Source of the DNA: Deltaproteobacteria bacterium
Lineage (GTDB): Bacteria > Desulfobacterota > DSM-4660 > Desulfatiglandales > HGW-15
DNA length: 43,584 bases
NCBI GenBank assembly: GCA_019313825.1
Contig: JAFDAM010000010.1
Coordinates: forward strand, 1 to 43,584
Direction: 5' to 3'
In this document: in pieces, positions 1-7,481 of the stretch
Position numbering within the stretch: position 1 is the stretch's first letter
Layout of the letters: every line of letters starts with the position of its first letter
Translations under genes and position numbers: made by a program
The notes under the pieces: model-generated
The model's input: only the letters and a program-made list of their open reading frames with translations
What the model was told of the DNA's origin: nothing
Databases searched by the model: none

Positions 1-392
1 CCAAATCTCAAAATAGCCCTGATATGGATTTATAGTCACTTATTTCCGGATGCGCTTGATAATGGACAGAACTTTTTCTGATAAGATGAGTTGTATTCTG
101 CCAGTGAAATAAAGTATTATCCCACATTAGTTAGCAGGATTCATGCCAGCCGGATTCTATAAATATACATTGAGATATCAATCAGTTACAGGCATGACAT
201 AGGATATTTGGCTATGAAATGCATGGAAATTTGACATTGAGGCCGAAGCATGTCAAATGTTTGGCAAAAAGATGCCCCTAGGCTAAATCTCTCGCTCTTT
301 CCGGGACTAAGACAAGATAAAAGGATAAACAGGGACATGGTTATCTTGAACATGAATCTGTCTAATCTAAGCTATTTCTTAAAAATGCTCGC
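1..392. other. Non-coding region at window start
   Basis: No convincing reading frame, RNA gene or mobile element was seen here apart from the inverted repeat at 229-258. The stretch is AT-rich and leads into a candidate promoter for the gene at 467. Confidence 0.5.
229..258. promoter_or_regulatory. Inverted repeat upstream of signalling cassette
   Basis: Two perfect 9-bp arms, ATTTGACAT at 229-237 and ATGTCAAAT at 250-258, are separated by 12 bases. The arrangement could be a dimeric regulator's operator or an RNA hairpin. It lies about 135 bases before the candidate -35 box of the cassette. No regulator family is recognised from the sequence alone. Confidence 0.4.
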
Positions 393-421
393 TTGACATA
401 TAAGGGCCCGTATACTATCCT
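393..421 (+). promoter_or_regulatory. Candidate sigma-70 promoter
   Basis: TTGACA at 393-398, a 17-base spacer, then TATCCT at 416-421. The -35 is perfect and the -10 matches four of six. It sits about 45 bases before the ATG at 467 and would drive the HEAT/HD-GYP pair. An overlapping TATACT at 411-416 is spaced too closely to pair with this -35. Confidence 0.45.
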
Positions 422-466
422 GATATTATTAGAAATTTGATTCTTTTCGCATTATCTATTATCACT

Positions 467-2515
467 ATGCCCATAGCCAAGCCTCCACAACAGGATTCTT
501 TGCCCGCCGACATCATCGAGTTCATCGCTACTTTCATGCGAGCTCTCAATAATGCACGACTTTACGCAAGCGGTCATGACCTCCTGAAAAAGAATATTGA
601 ACAGCTTTATATTAAGTTTCAAGAAACCGTGGTAGATCGCGATTTCCTCTTTCTTGGATGCGCCAAGGATAATTTCTTTCTGGAAGGTTCCTTTTATCCG
701 GCCAAGGACGTCCACCTCCAGAAGTTTCTGAAATTCTTCCACACCTTGAGAATATCCCACGTGCTTCTTGATAAAGAGGCCACCCCGGAGGAGCTTGAAT
801 CTTTTATCGGACTTCTGGCCGGAGCACAGCAGGGGCAGGGTGAAGAGGTTTCTTCAGCACTTCTCCGCGAGAATATCAAGCGCGTGAAGATCGGCCTCAT
901 CGACTACTCTATCTTCTCCACCGTTCAGTCCGTTACATCTCATCTCTTCCAGGGCGGTGAGGATGAAGCTGTCTGGCGGCAGCTCATTATTCAGCCTGCG
1001 GCAGCCGGATCATTCAAACTAAGTCAGGAAAAGATTAAAGAGTTCACGCGCCTTACTGAAGACCTAGAGGAACTAAAGAAAGTAGTATTGCAACTGGATC
1101 ACGATATAGCGGAGGGTCAAAAAGAAGTTTCCACCGCCCAGAGGGGTATGCTTTTAGGTAACTTTATCCAGAATCTTGGCAACAGCATGGCAAGCATTGA
1201 TCTTGGAAAGAGAAAGGAGTTCGCCCGGCAAGCCGGGCTCGTCCTCGATTCCCTGGAACCGCGCCTAAAGACTCAAATCCTCGGCTCTGCGGCGCCCGAC
1301 GATAACAGCAAGGAAACGAGCGATGTCATCCATGAGATCCTGCAGGCTATGCCCGATAATCAATTTGCTTACCTGTTGGCCGATGCATTGAAAGAGGCGG
1401 GCGCAAAATCACCCTGTTTCAATAATCTTTATCTCAGGGCCCTGGCCAAGTATAAGGAACCGGGTCTTCTCCTGAACCTGATTCGTCAGGAAATGAATCA
1501 GGCCGTCCAGGAAGAAAAGCCCGATCACCTGAGTTCCTGGCAGCATCTGGAACAGCTCCTTATCCAACAACAGGAAACGGAAGAGTTGAATAAACAATAC
1601 CAACAGGAGATCGAGGCCCTTGCCACATCTATCCAACTGCAAAAACCCATGGCGGAAGAAGAGGAGATGGCCGGTCTCCTCAAAACCCTTACACCCGCAT
1701 TCCTTGGACAAGCCAATGCCAAACTGATCATTGATATTATCCGTCAACCACACCCATCCAAAGAGGCGACCTTTCTCCCTTCTATGACAGAAAACCTGGG
1801 GGAAATGCTGGGCAGTCTATTTAGCCGGAAGAGTTTTTCGACGGTTGGAGATCTCTTGCATGATATATATCTTATTTTTCACGAGCATCCCATGGAAGAA
1901 TCGTTAAAGAAAATTATATCTTCCGTGTTCATGGCTAAAGAGATTAAAGTGTTACTGAAATATCATTTGGAAAAATGTCACACCTATGAGCCAAAGGAGA
2001 CCAAAGCCGTCGATGCCATCTGTGATCTTTATCCGGAAAAAGCGAGTGGCTTCCTCCTTGATCTATTATTAGGGATAGAGAACGATGACAGCCCACAGGC
2101 CCACTGGCTTTCCACAACGCTGGCAATTCTGAGCCCAAGGATGACCAGAACATTAAGTCGCCGACTGGAGGATGCGACGGAAAAGAGCCTCCCACGGCTT
2201 CTCAGCTTTATCGGCATGTCGGCTGATCGGCATATGGCCCCTGCCGTGGAACAGCTTCTGGACCATCAGAATCGTGAGGTCCAATTAAAGGGCATCAGTA
2301 CCCTGGGAAAGCTTCAGGCTGAGCGATCAATACCTCGCCTGAACGAGATTATTTCAAAAAAATCCTGGATAAAAACAAAAAAATTGGTGTCACTTCAGAC
2401 AGCCGCGGCGCATGCACTGGCTGAAATCGGCACTGATGAGGCCAAGGCTGCCTTGAGAGAAGTGGCCGGCCAGGGATCTGGTAAGATCCGGAAACTGTGC
2501 AAGAAATTGGTGTAA
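467..2515 (+). CDS. HEAT-repeat protein with N-terminal domain shared with next gene
   Basis: A 682-residue soluble, mainly helical protein with no signal peptide or membrane segment. Residues about 14-150 form a domain of unknown function that recurs in the downstream HD-GYP protein (conserved pattern: RALxxARLY, then H, then an EGxxxP-like turn, then an EEL helix). A helical middle follows (about 190-550), and the C-terminal 120 residues are HEAT-like, with helices that read LLDHQNREVQLKGISTLGKL and AAAHALAEIG. HEAT repeats normally bind proteins, so a scaffold or adaptor role is an inference. The ATG at 467 is preferred over an in-frame TTG at 437, because the residues upstream lack similarity to the shared domain; neither start has a clear ribosome-binding site. 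The next gene starts 17 bases after the stop, so the two are probably co-transcribed. The exact function is unknown. Confidence 0.75.
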   Translation: MPIAKPPQQDSLPADIIEFIATFMRALNNARLYASGHDLLKKNIEQLYIKFQETVVDRDFLFLGCAKDNFFLEGSFYPAKDVHLQKFLKFFHTLRISHVLLDKEATPEELESFIGLLAGAQQGQGEEVSSALLRENIKRVKIGLIDYSIFSTVQSVTSHLFQGGEDEAVWRQLIIQPAAAGSFKLSQEKIKEFTRLTEDLEELKKVVLQLDHDIAEGQKEVSTAQRGMLLGNFIQNLGNSMASIDLGKRKEFARQAGLVLDSLEPRLKTQILGSAAPDDNSKETSDVIHEILQAMPDNQFAYLLADALKEAGAKSPCFNNLYLRALAKYKEPGLLLNLIRQEMNQAVQEEKPDHLSSWQHLEQLLIQQQETEELNKQYQQEIEALATSIQLQKPMAEEEEMAGLLKTLTPAFLGQANAKLIIDIIRQPHPSKEATFLPSMTENLGEMLGSLFSRKSFSTVGDLLHDIYLIFHEHPMEESLKKIISSVFMAKEIKVLLKYHLEKCHTYEPKETKAVDAICDLYPEKASGFLLDLLLGIENDDSPQAHWLSTTLAILSPRMTRTLSRRLEDATEKSLPRLLSFIGMSADRHMAPAVEQLLDHQNREVQLKGISTLGKLQAERSIPRLNEIISKKSWIKTKKLVSLQTAAAHALAEIGTDEAKAALREVAGQGSGKIRKLCKKLV

Positions 2516-2532
2516 CCCTGCTGGAGATAGGA

Positions 2533-3720
2533 ATGTCAGCACAGACTAATAAAGAAAAGCTAGCCTTGTTTTACCGCGATCTCTGTATCGGCTTTGTAGG
2601 AAGCTTACGAGCTCTGTCCCTTTATCCCGCAGATCATCCTGAAACAAAAAAGAAGATCAGCAATATTTTTCAACGTTTGAGTAAATATCTAAGTCAAAAA
2701 CCTGCCCTTACACTGCTCATTGCGGGTGGAGATATAGTATTGGAGAATATCCCCCTTCTGGAACTCAGCAAGACGCTCGCGCAATTCATTCAGCGCATGG
2801 AAGACATGAAGATACAGCGCATCGTGTTCCAGAAGGGTCTTAGTTCAGATGAACTTGTGTTTTTTTTGCAACTGTTGCTGCCCCTGATGAAAAAACCCGA
2901 CGATGCCCTTGAAACTGTAGCCAAAAACCAGGGGCGGTTGCCCCACATTCTTGCAGGCGCCTTGCCAACGGAAGTCGGTCCTCAGATCTCCTATGAAGAT
3001 TTATCCGGTGTTCTTAAGGATGCCCGTCAGTCCGTGCTCTCCTTTTCTGAAAAGCTCAAGGATCTATTCACGGATATCCAAGGGCCTCTTTCAGGGACAA
3101 AGGTGGCCATGGCTAAGGAGACTACAGAGACCATCCACAGGATGAGTATAAGTGGTGAAATTCCTCTGAAAGTAATAATTCACAGACGGGGCACTGATGC
3201 CGATCCCTACATCCATGCACTCAACGTGTGTGCCCTATCCATGTCTATAGCACAGGAGATTGAACTGGAAGAATCCATCATTCAGGAGGTGGGCCTCGGC
3301 GCCCTCCTCCACGACATCGGTTTACATCTACCCTCGCCAGACAATTTCTCAGAAACCGCAGCAATAACATTGAGTGAAAGAGATCGCCAATGGACGCATC
3401 CCATACATGGCGCTGAAATTCTTCTTGCAACGCCTGGAATGCCGGATATAGTTCCCATGGTCGCCTATGAGCATCACCTCCACTACGACGGTGGCGGCTA
3501 TCCCAAGCAAAAGCGGCACCGAGATCTCAATATTGCCGGCATGATCACCAGCATCGCCAATAATTACGACAATCTCCGTCGGAACCGACCAGGTCAGAAT
3601 GCCACGTCTCTAGCCAATGCCATTAATTGGATGGATCGAAGGTTCGGGACACACTTTCACCCACTCCTTTTTAAAAAGTTTCGTGCATTGGTCAAAGCCC
3701 AGGCAAATGAGGATATATAG
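2533..3720 (+). CDS. HD-GYP domain protein (divergent c-di-GMP phosphodiesterase family)
   Basis: A 395-residue cytoplasmic protein. Residues about 8-145 repeat the uncharacterised domain of the HEAT protein just upstream. The HD-GYP domain covers about 205-390, with His228, the HD pair 260-261 (LLHDIG), His289 (HPIHGAEIL), His314-His315 and the GGYP motif at 321-324. HD-GYP enzymes hydrolyse cyclic di-GMP. Two usual residues differ here: the Lys of HDIGK is Leu264, and the first Asp of the late ADxxD motif is Asn343 (IANNYD). Activity may therefore be reduced or changed. The ATG at 2533 is chosen because GGAG lies six bases upstream; an in-frame GTG at 2497 would overlap the previous gene. 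It is likely the effector partner of the HEAT protein. Confidence 0.85.
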   Translation: MSAQTNKEKLALFYRDLCIGFVGSLRALSLYPADHPETKKKISNIFQRLSKYLSQKPALTLLIAGGDIVLENIPLLELSKTLAQFIQRMEDMKIQRIVFQKGLSSDELVFFLQLLLPLMKKPDDALETVAKNQGRLPHILAGALPTEVGPQISYEDLSGVLKDARQSVLSFSEKLKDLFTDIQGPLSGTKVAMAKETTETIHRMSISGEIPLKVIIHRRGTDADPYIHALNVCALSMSIAQEIELEESIIQEVGLGALLHDIGLHLPSPDNFSETAAITLSERDRQWTHPIHGAEILLATPGMPDIVPMVAYEHHLHYDGGGYPKQKRHRDLNIAGMITSIANNYDNLRRNRPGQNATSLANAINWMDRRFGTHFHPLLFKKFRALVKAQANEDI

Positions 3721-3831
3721 TATCTCGTAAAGCCACTGGTATAGTGCATGAAAGAGCTTATTAATAAACGCTTTATCAAACTCATTGAATATTCAAGTTT
3801 CCCATAGACCCTCAAAAAGGAGGAATAAGCC

Positions 3832-4833
3832 ATGAGTGATCTTTCCCAACAGGAATCATTGATTGATAAATATATTAAGGAGGATAATAAAGAAGCCGCC
3901 GTGAAACTATTATTCGACTTAATTGTAAGTCATGCCAAAAAGAAAGATTTTACGAAGGCAGAGGCTTTGAGGGACAGACTTTATGAAGTTGACTCCATGG
4001 CTTTGAACGAAATCATTAAATCCAGTGATATTATTGAACAGGAAAAAAGTGAATCCATTGACCAGGATCATCGGGATATTTGGTCAAAGCTATATGACAC
4101 TCTCAGCACTGAAGAGGCCAATGCCCTTTATTTTGCCATGAAAGAGGGCGCCTATGATCCAGATCAGGCTGTTTTTGAAGAGGGCGATCCGGACAAAAAT
4201 CTCTATTTCATTAATAAGGGTGAGTTGAAAATGATTTATACCAAAGACGACAACGAGGTCCTTTTGAAAAACTTGGGCCCTGGTGATATTGCAGGAGAAG
4301 ATCCTTTTTTTTCCAATACAGCCTTTAGCACGGTATCCCTGATAACGCTCTCCGGGGTCACATTGAACTTTTTAGATAAAGATGTCTTAATAAAATGGCG
4401 AGATAAATTTTCAGGCCTGGAACCAAAACTACACGACTACTGTAGCAAGTTAGGGATGGTTCATGACCTATTGGATGGAAAAAACCTTGACCGCAGGATC
4501 CAAAAACGGGTCAACATATCCGGAAGAGCAACGATTCAGCTCTTTAATCCTTCAGGGGGTCCATCTGGAAAGGCCTTTGTGGGAACTCTTTCGGATATCT
4601 CTGTCGGCGGTTTATCTTTTTTTATTAAGATTTCTAAAAAAGAGACCGCGCGCCTTTTGCTGGGCCGGAAATTGAATATTAAGTTTATCCTTCAATTGAA
4701 AGATGCTCAGCAGAAGACAGATCTAAACGGGACGGTGGTTGGAGTTCGATATCATACTTTCGCCGATCATTCCATCCATATAAAATTTGATAAACAATTG
4801 AGCGAAAAATTCATAGAAGGGGTGGGGAAATGA
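3832..4833 (+). CDS. Cyclic-nucleotide-binding-fold and PilZ domain protein
   Basis: A 333-residue protein with three parts. Residues 1-75 are a helical hairpin region resembling tetratricopeptide helices, about 85-200 form a CRP-type cNMP-binding fold (NLYFINKGELKMIY, then GPGDIAGED), and about 220-330 form a PilZ domain. The PilZ c-di-GMP motif is complete: RxxxR at 222-226 (RIQKR) and DxSxxG at 255-260 (DISVGG). The cNMP fold keeps the GE but lacks the Arg that normally contacts the cyclic phosphate, with FSTVSL at that position, so cAMP binding is doubtful. There is no DNA-binding domain, so it probably acts by protein contact. The start follows a strong AGGAGG. It is separated from the HD-GYP gene by 111 bases, in the same orientation, and plausibly reads out c-di-GMP set by that enzyme. 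Confidence 0.85.
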   Translation: MSDLSQQESLIDKYIKEDNKEAAVKLLFDLIVSHAKKKDFTKAEALRDRLYEVDSMALNEIIKSSDIIEQEKSESIDQDHRDIWSKLYDTLSTEEANALYFAMKEGAYDPDQAVFEEGDPDKNLYFINKGELKMIYTKDDNEVLLKNLGPGDIAGEDPFFSNTAFSTVSLITLSGVTLNFLDKDVLIKWRDKFSGLEPKLHDYCSKLGMVHDLLDGKNLDRRIQKRVNISGRATIQLFNPSGGPSGKAFVGTLSDISVGGLSFFIKISKKETARLLLGRKLNIKFILQLKDAQQKTDLNGTVVGVRYHTFADHSIHIKFDKQLSEKFIEGVGK

Positions 4834-4948
4834 AACTCTTATCCGCCTCTGGCGTGCTTATCCGCCTTCCTGTCCACGACGAATCTGCTTGCGGAAGAAA
4901 CGGGATGTTGGATTGAAGATGCGAGCCCATCGCGCACCTTAATATCCC

Positions 4949-4979
4949 GCCATAGAACCGCCCATGCCATAGAACCGCC
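4949..4979. repeat. Two 14-bp direct repeats abutting a promoter
   Basis: GCCATAGAACCGCC occurs identically at 4949-4962 and 4966-4979, a 17-base period, ending one base before the -35 box at 4981. This placement is typical of an activator or repressor site. Which protein binds is not known. Confidence 0.6.
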
Positions 4980-4980
4980 A

Positions 4981-5009
4981 TTGACACTCAAGTCAGGGTC
5001 CCCTATACT
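4981..5009 (+). promoter_or_regulatory. Near-consensus sigma-70 promoter
   Basis: TTGACA at 4981-4986, an exact 17-base spacer, then TATACT at 5004-5009. This is the best promoter match I found in the window. It lies about 60 bases before the GTG of the gamma-carbonic-anhydrase gene and probably drives that gene and the two membrane-protein genes after it. Confidence 0.7.
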
Positions 5010-5012
5010 CAG

Positions 5013-5033
5013 ATCCCGAAAAAGGGATTTTTT
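5013..5033 (+). terminator. Short hairpin with T6 in the leader (attenuator-like)
   Basis: ATCCC, a GAAAAA loop, GGGAT and then six T residues lie immediately after the -10 box. The stem is only 5 bp and would form at the very 5' end of the transcript. It may be a weak attenuator or a 5' stabilising hairpin; it could also be chance. Confidence 0.4.
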
Positions 5034-5071
5034 ATCAGACAGGTAGGCCTATTGACAGGAGGAAATATATT

Positions 5072-5596
5072 GTGTCCTTATATGAATTTGAAGGGAAAAG
5101 ACCTCAAATTGCTGATAGCGCTTTTGTGCACCCTGAGGCAAAGCTGATTGGTGGAGTAAATATTGGTGAAGGTTGTTATATAGGACCGGGAGCGGTTTTG
5201 AGAGGAGATTGGGGTCATATTAACGTGAGTGACGGCTCCAATATTCAAGAGAACTGTATTATTCACGCTGCTCCCGATAGTGTGGCGGAAATGGGACCGG
5301 AAAGCCACATTGGCCATGGCGCGATTATCCACGGAGCAAAATTGGGGAAACACGTAATGGTAGGCATGGGGGCTATTCTGGACGAAGAAGTTGTCATTGG
5401 CGACGGATGTATTATTGGGGCGGCCTGTTTTGTGCCAAGAGGTATGATTTTACCGACTCGCAAGATAGTTGTCGGTGTTCCCGCCAAAGTTGCAGGGGAT
5501 GTGACTGAAGAAAAAGAAGATTATGCCTGGTGGGCAACCCGGACTTATCAGGAGTTGCCTGCCCGTTGCCATTCCGGGCTAAGGCGAATAGATTAA
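5072..5596 (+). CDS. Gamma-carbonic anhydrase-family hexapeptide protein
   Basis: A 174-residue protein whose sequence is almost wholly left-handed beta-helix hexapeptide repeats (for example IGEGCYIGPGAVLRGDWG). The residues that matter in Cam-type gamma-carbonic anhydrases are present: RGD around residue 49, the Gln of NIQENCIIH with its metal-ligand His, and the two further His in the HIGHGAIIHG segment. It is therefore probably a metal-binding trimer, converting CO2 and bicarbonate or acting as a PaaY/YrdA-like relative; the family is hard to assign further. The start is a GTG with AGGAGG nine bases upstream. It is the first gene of an apparent operon with an OFA-type anion transporter 48 bases downstream, which suggests a link to carboxylate or CO2 exchange. 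The last 10-15 residues are not conserved-looking. Confidence 0.85.
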   Translation: MSLYEFEGKRPQIADSAFVHPEAKLIGGVNIGEGCYIGPGAVLRGDWGHINVSDGSNIQENCIIHAAPDSVAEMGPESHIGHGAIIHGAKLGKHVMVGMGAILDEEVVIGDGCIIGAACFVPRGMILPTRKIVVGVPAKVAGDVTEEKEDYAWWATRTYQELPARCHSGLRRID

Positions 5597-5644
5597 TTAA
5601 TGGCACTCTTGAAATTATAGATTTTCGGAGGATGTAGATACCAA

Positions 5645-6898
5645 ATGCTATCACCTTCAAGACTCAAAGATAGTATTTTTTACGGTTGGGTGTTGGTTAT
5701 AGCCTTTCTTTTTATCGGCACTATAGGTTATGGCATAAGCAGCTCCTTTGGGGTATTTTTTAAATCCATAGCGAGTGAGTTCGGCCTGACACGAGTGGCA
5801 ACATCCGGTGTGGTTTCAGTCTCCGCAATATGCGGCAGCCTCTGGTCAATCCTAGGCGGCAGGGCCCTGGACAGATACGGGCCAAGAACTGTGACCTTAT
5901 TAATCGGCCTGTCTATTGGCGTGGGTTTGTTGCTGACCAGCCAGGCAAATGCCGCATGGCAGCTATTCATAACTTACAGCGTATTAGTATCTGTGTTAGG
6001 TGCAATCTATATAACCATAATGGGAACAGTCTCAAAGTGGTTCCATAAAAAGCGAGGGCTTGCTCTGGGTATTGCCGGCTCAGGAATGGGATTTGGGATG
6101 ATCTTTATGGCGCCATTTGCCACCTACCTTATATCTCATTTTAGCTGGCGTATGGCGTATTTCATTATCGGACTGATTGCCTGGGCAGTTGTGATTCCCT
6201 TATCCGGAGTACTGAAAAAGGACCCCCACGAGGTTGGCGCACTACCTGACGGACGAAAATCAGACTCAGGCGAAACAGGCATGGCGGAAGCCGAAGACAC
6301 GACCCGGACGGCCGGGTTCTCACTGGCAGATGCATCTAAAACTCTTAATTTCTGGTTCTTTGGATTTATCTGGTTACTGAACGCCTTTTGCTACTTTATG
6401 GTATTAACCCACATCGTGCCTCATACTACGGATATGGACATTCCAGCCATGAAGGCAGCAACCATCCTCAGTCTTATTGGCGCCAGCAGTATCATCGGCA
6501 GGTTATTGATGGGCAAGGCCTCGGATATCATGGGCAGGAAAAAGACAGCCATTATCTGTGCCCTTCTCATGGCAGGAGCAATGATGTGGTTAATCGGGTC
6601 ACAAGGATTATGGATGTTTTATCTGTTCGGGATTGTATTTGGTTTCTCCAACGGAGGTATTGATCCTTCCATAGCCGCGCTGGTCGGTGAAACATTCGGT
6701 CTGCGCCGTATTGGAGCAATAATGGGCACCTTACAGGCAGCCTGGGGAATTGGAATTGCAATCGGACCTGCCACAGGAGGTCTCATATTTGATATGAACG
6801 GCAGTTACTTCATGGCGTTCTTAACAGGGGCCCTGGGCATGTTAATAGTAGCTCTATTCATAACCCTGACCAAACAGGAAAAATGTCCATTCCCATAG
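5645..6898 (+). CDS. MFS transporter, OFA/monocarboxylate type
   Basis: A 417-residue inner-membrane protein with twelve predicted hydrophobic helices. The loop after helix 2 has the MFS signature GGRALDRYGPR, and the mid-protein cytoplasmic loop is about residues 195-235. The N-terminal sequence (FYGWVLVIAFL) and the pattern around SSSFGVFFKSIASEFG fit the oxalate/formate antiporter (OFA) and bacterial monocarboxylate-transporter group. The substrate is probably a small organic acid, but nothing in the sequence fixes which one. It follows a gamma-carbonic-anhydrase-like gene and overlaps the next gene by 16 bases, so the three are likely translated from one message. GGAGG lies upstream of the ATG, with a rather long spacing of about 13 bases. 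Confidence 0.85.
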   Translation: MLSPSRLKDSIFYGWVLVIAFLFIGTIGYGISSSFGVFFKSIASEFGLTRVATSGVVSVSAICGSLWSILGGRALDRYGPRTVTLLIGLSIGVGLLLTSQANAAWQLFITYSVLVSVLGAIYITIMGTVSKWFHKKRGLALGIAGSGMGFGMIFMAPFATYLISHFSWRMAYFIIGLIAWAVVIPLSGVLKKDPHEVGALPDGRKSDSGETGMAEAEDTTRTAGFSLADASKTLNFWFFGFIWLLNAFCYFMVLTHIVPHTTDMDIPAMKAATILSLIGASSIIGRLLMGKASDIMGRKKTAIICALLMAGAMMWLIGSQGLWMFYLFGIVFGFSNGGIDPSIAALVGETFGLRRIGAIMGTLQAAWGIGIAIGPATGGLIFDMNGSYFMAFLTGALGMLIVALFITLTKQEKCPFP

Positions 6899-7356
6899 AC
6901 AAACAGAAGCCACCACCGTTCATGAAACAGAGTCGTGCTAAGATCTGGATACGAACCGTTATCTTGTTTATCTTCGGGACAATCTTTATCATAGCCCTCT
7001 ATCAAGATATAAAATCAGGCATTTTCCATATTACATGGGCGCTGCTGGTATTTTTTCCAAGCACGGTTACAGGTTTCTTGATGAGGGGATTTGTGCCGAT
7101 GCATGTTCACCAGGCATATAGACGCATCACCTTCTCTTTCGACCATATTTACTTCACGCTTATCTTGCTTTTAGTTATCGCAAAGGTATTCACAGGCCAG
7201 GTGCCGGGATTGACCATCTGGACCGATATCATCATGTGCGTCATTCTAGGGCTCATGAGCGGTCGCTTAAGCGGTATCTGTCTTCGCGTGCGTGATCTGA
7301 AAACCCGCCACTTTTTTTCACTTGACGATCAGAATAACGGCAAAAATGAATCATAA
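6883..7356 (+). CDS. Small four-helix membrane protein, unknown function
   Basis: A 157-residue protein with four hydrophobic segments at about 23-42, 49-72, 88-107 and 115-135. A short His-containing loop (FVPMHVHQAYRR) follows the second segment, and the tail is charged. It is not a family I recognise. The ATG overlaps the 3' end of the transporter gene by 16 bases and is preceded by AGGAA, so it is translationally coupled to the transporter. It could be an accessory subunit or modulator of that transporter, which is an inference from coupling only. Confidence 0.7.
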   Translation: MSIPIDKQKPPPFMKQSRAKIWIRTVILFIFGTIFIIALYQDIKSGIFHITWALLVFFPSTVTGFLMRGFVPMHVHQAYRRITFSFDHIYFTLILLLVIAKVFTGQVPGLTIWTDIIMCVILGLMSGRLSGICLRVRDLKTRHFFSLDDQNNGKNES

Positions 7357-7481
7357 TGGTTAAATGGGTTGCTTAATCCCGGTTTATTTTCTGCCGGGAA
7401 TATCAGTATGATATGGAATGTTTGAGACATGACTGGACTGCCTGACTTTCGTCAAAGGAAATATGTGTTAGAGAATTCAAT
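7357..7481. other. Convergent intergenic region with hairpin
   Basis: The small membrane gene and a minus-strand MFS gene converge here. TCCCGG and CCGGGA around 7377-7400 can pair with an 11-12 base loop, which may serve as a shared weak terminator. There is no clear T-run, so this is uncertain. Confidence 0.3.
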
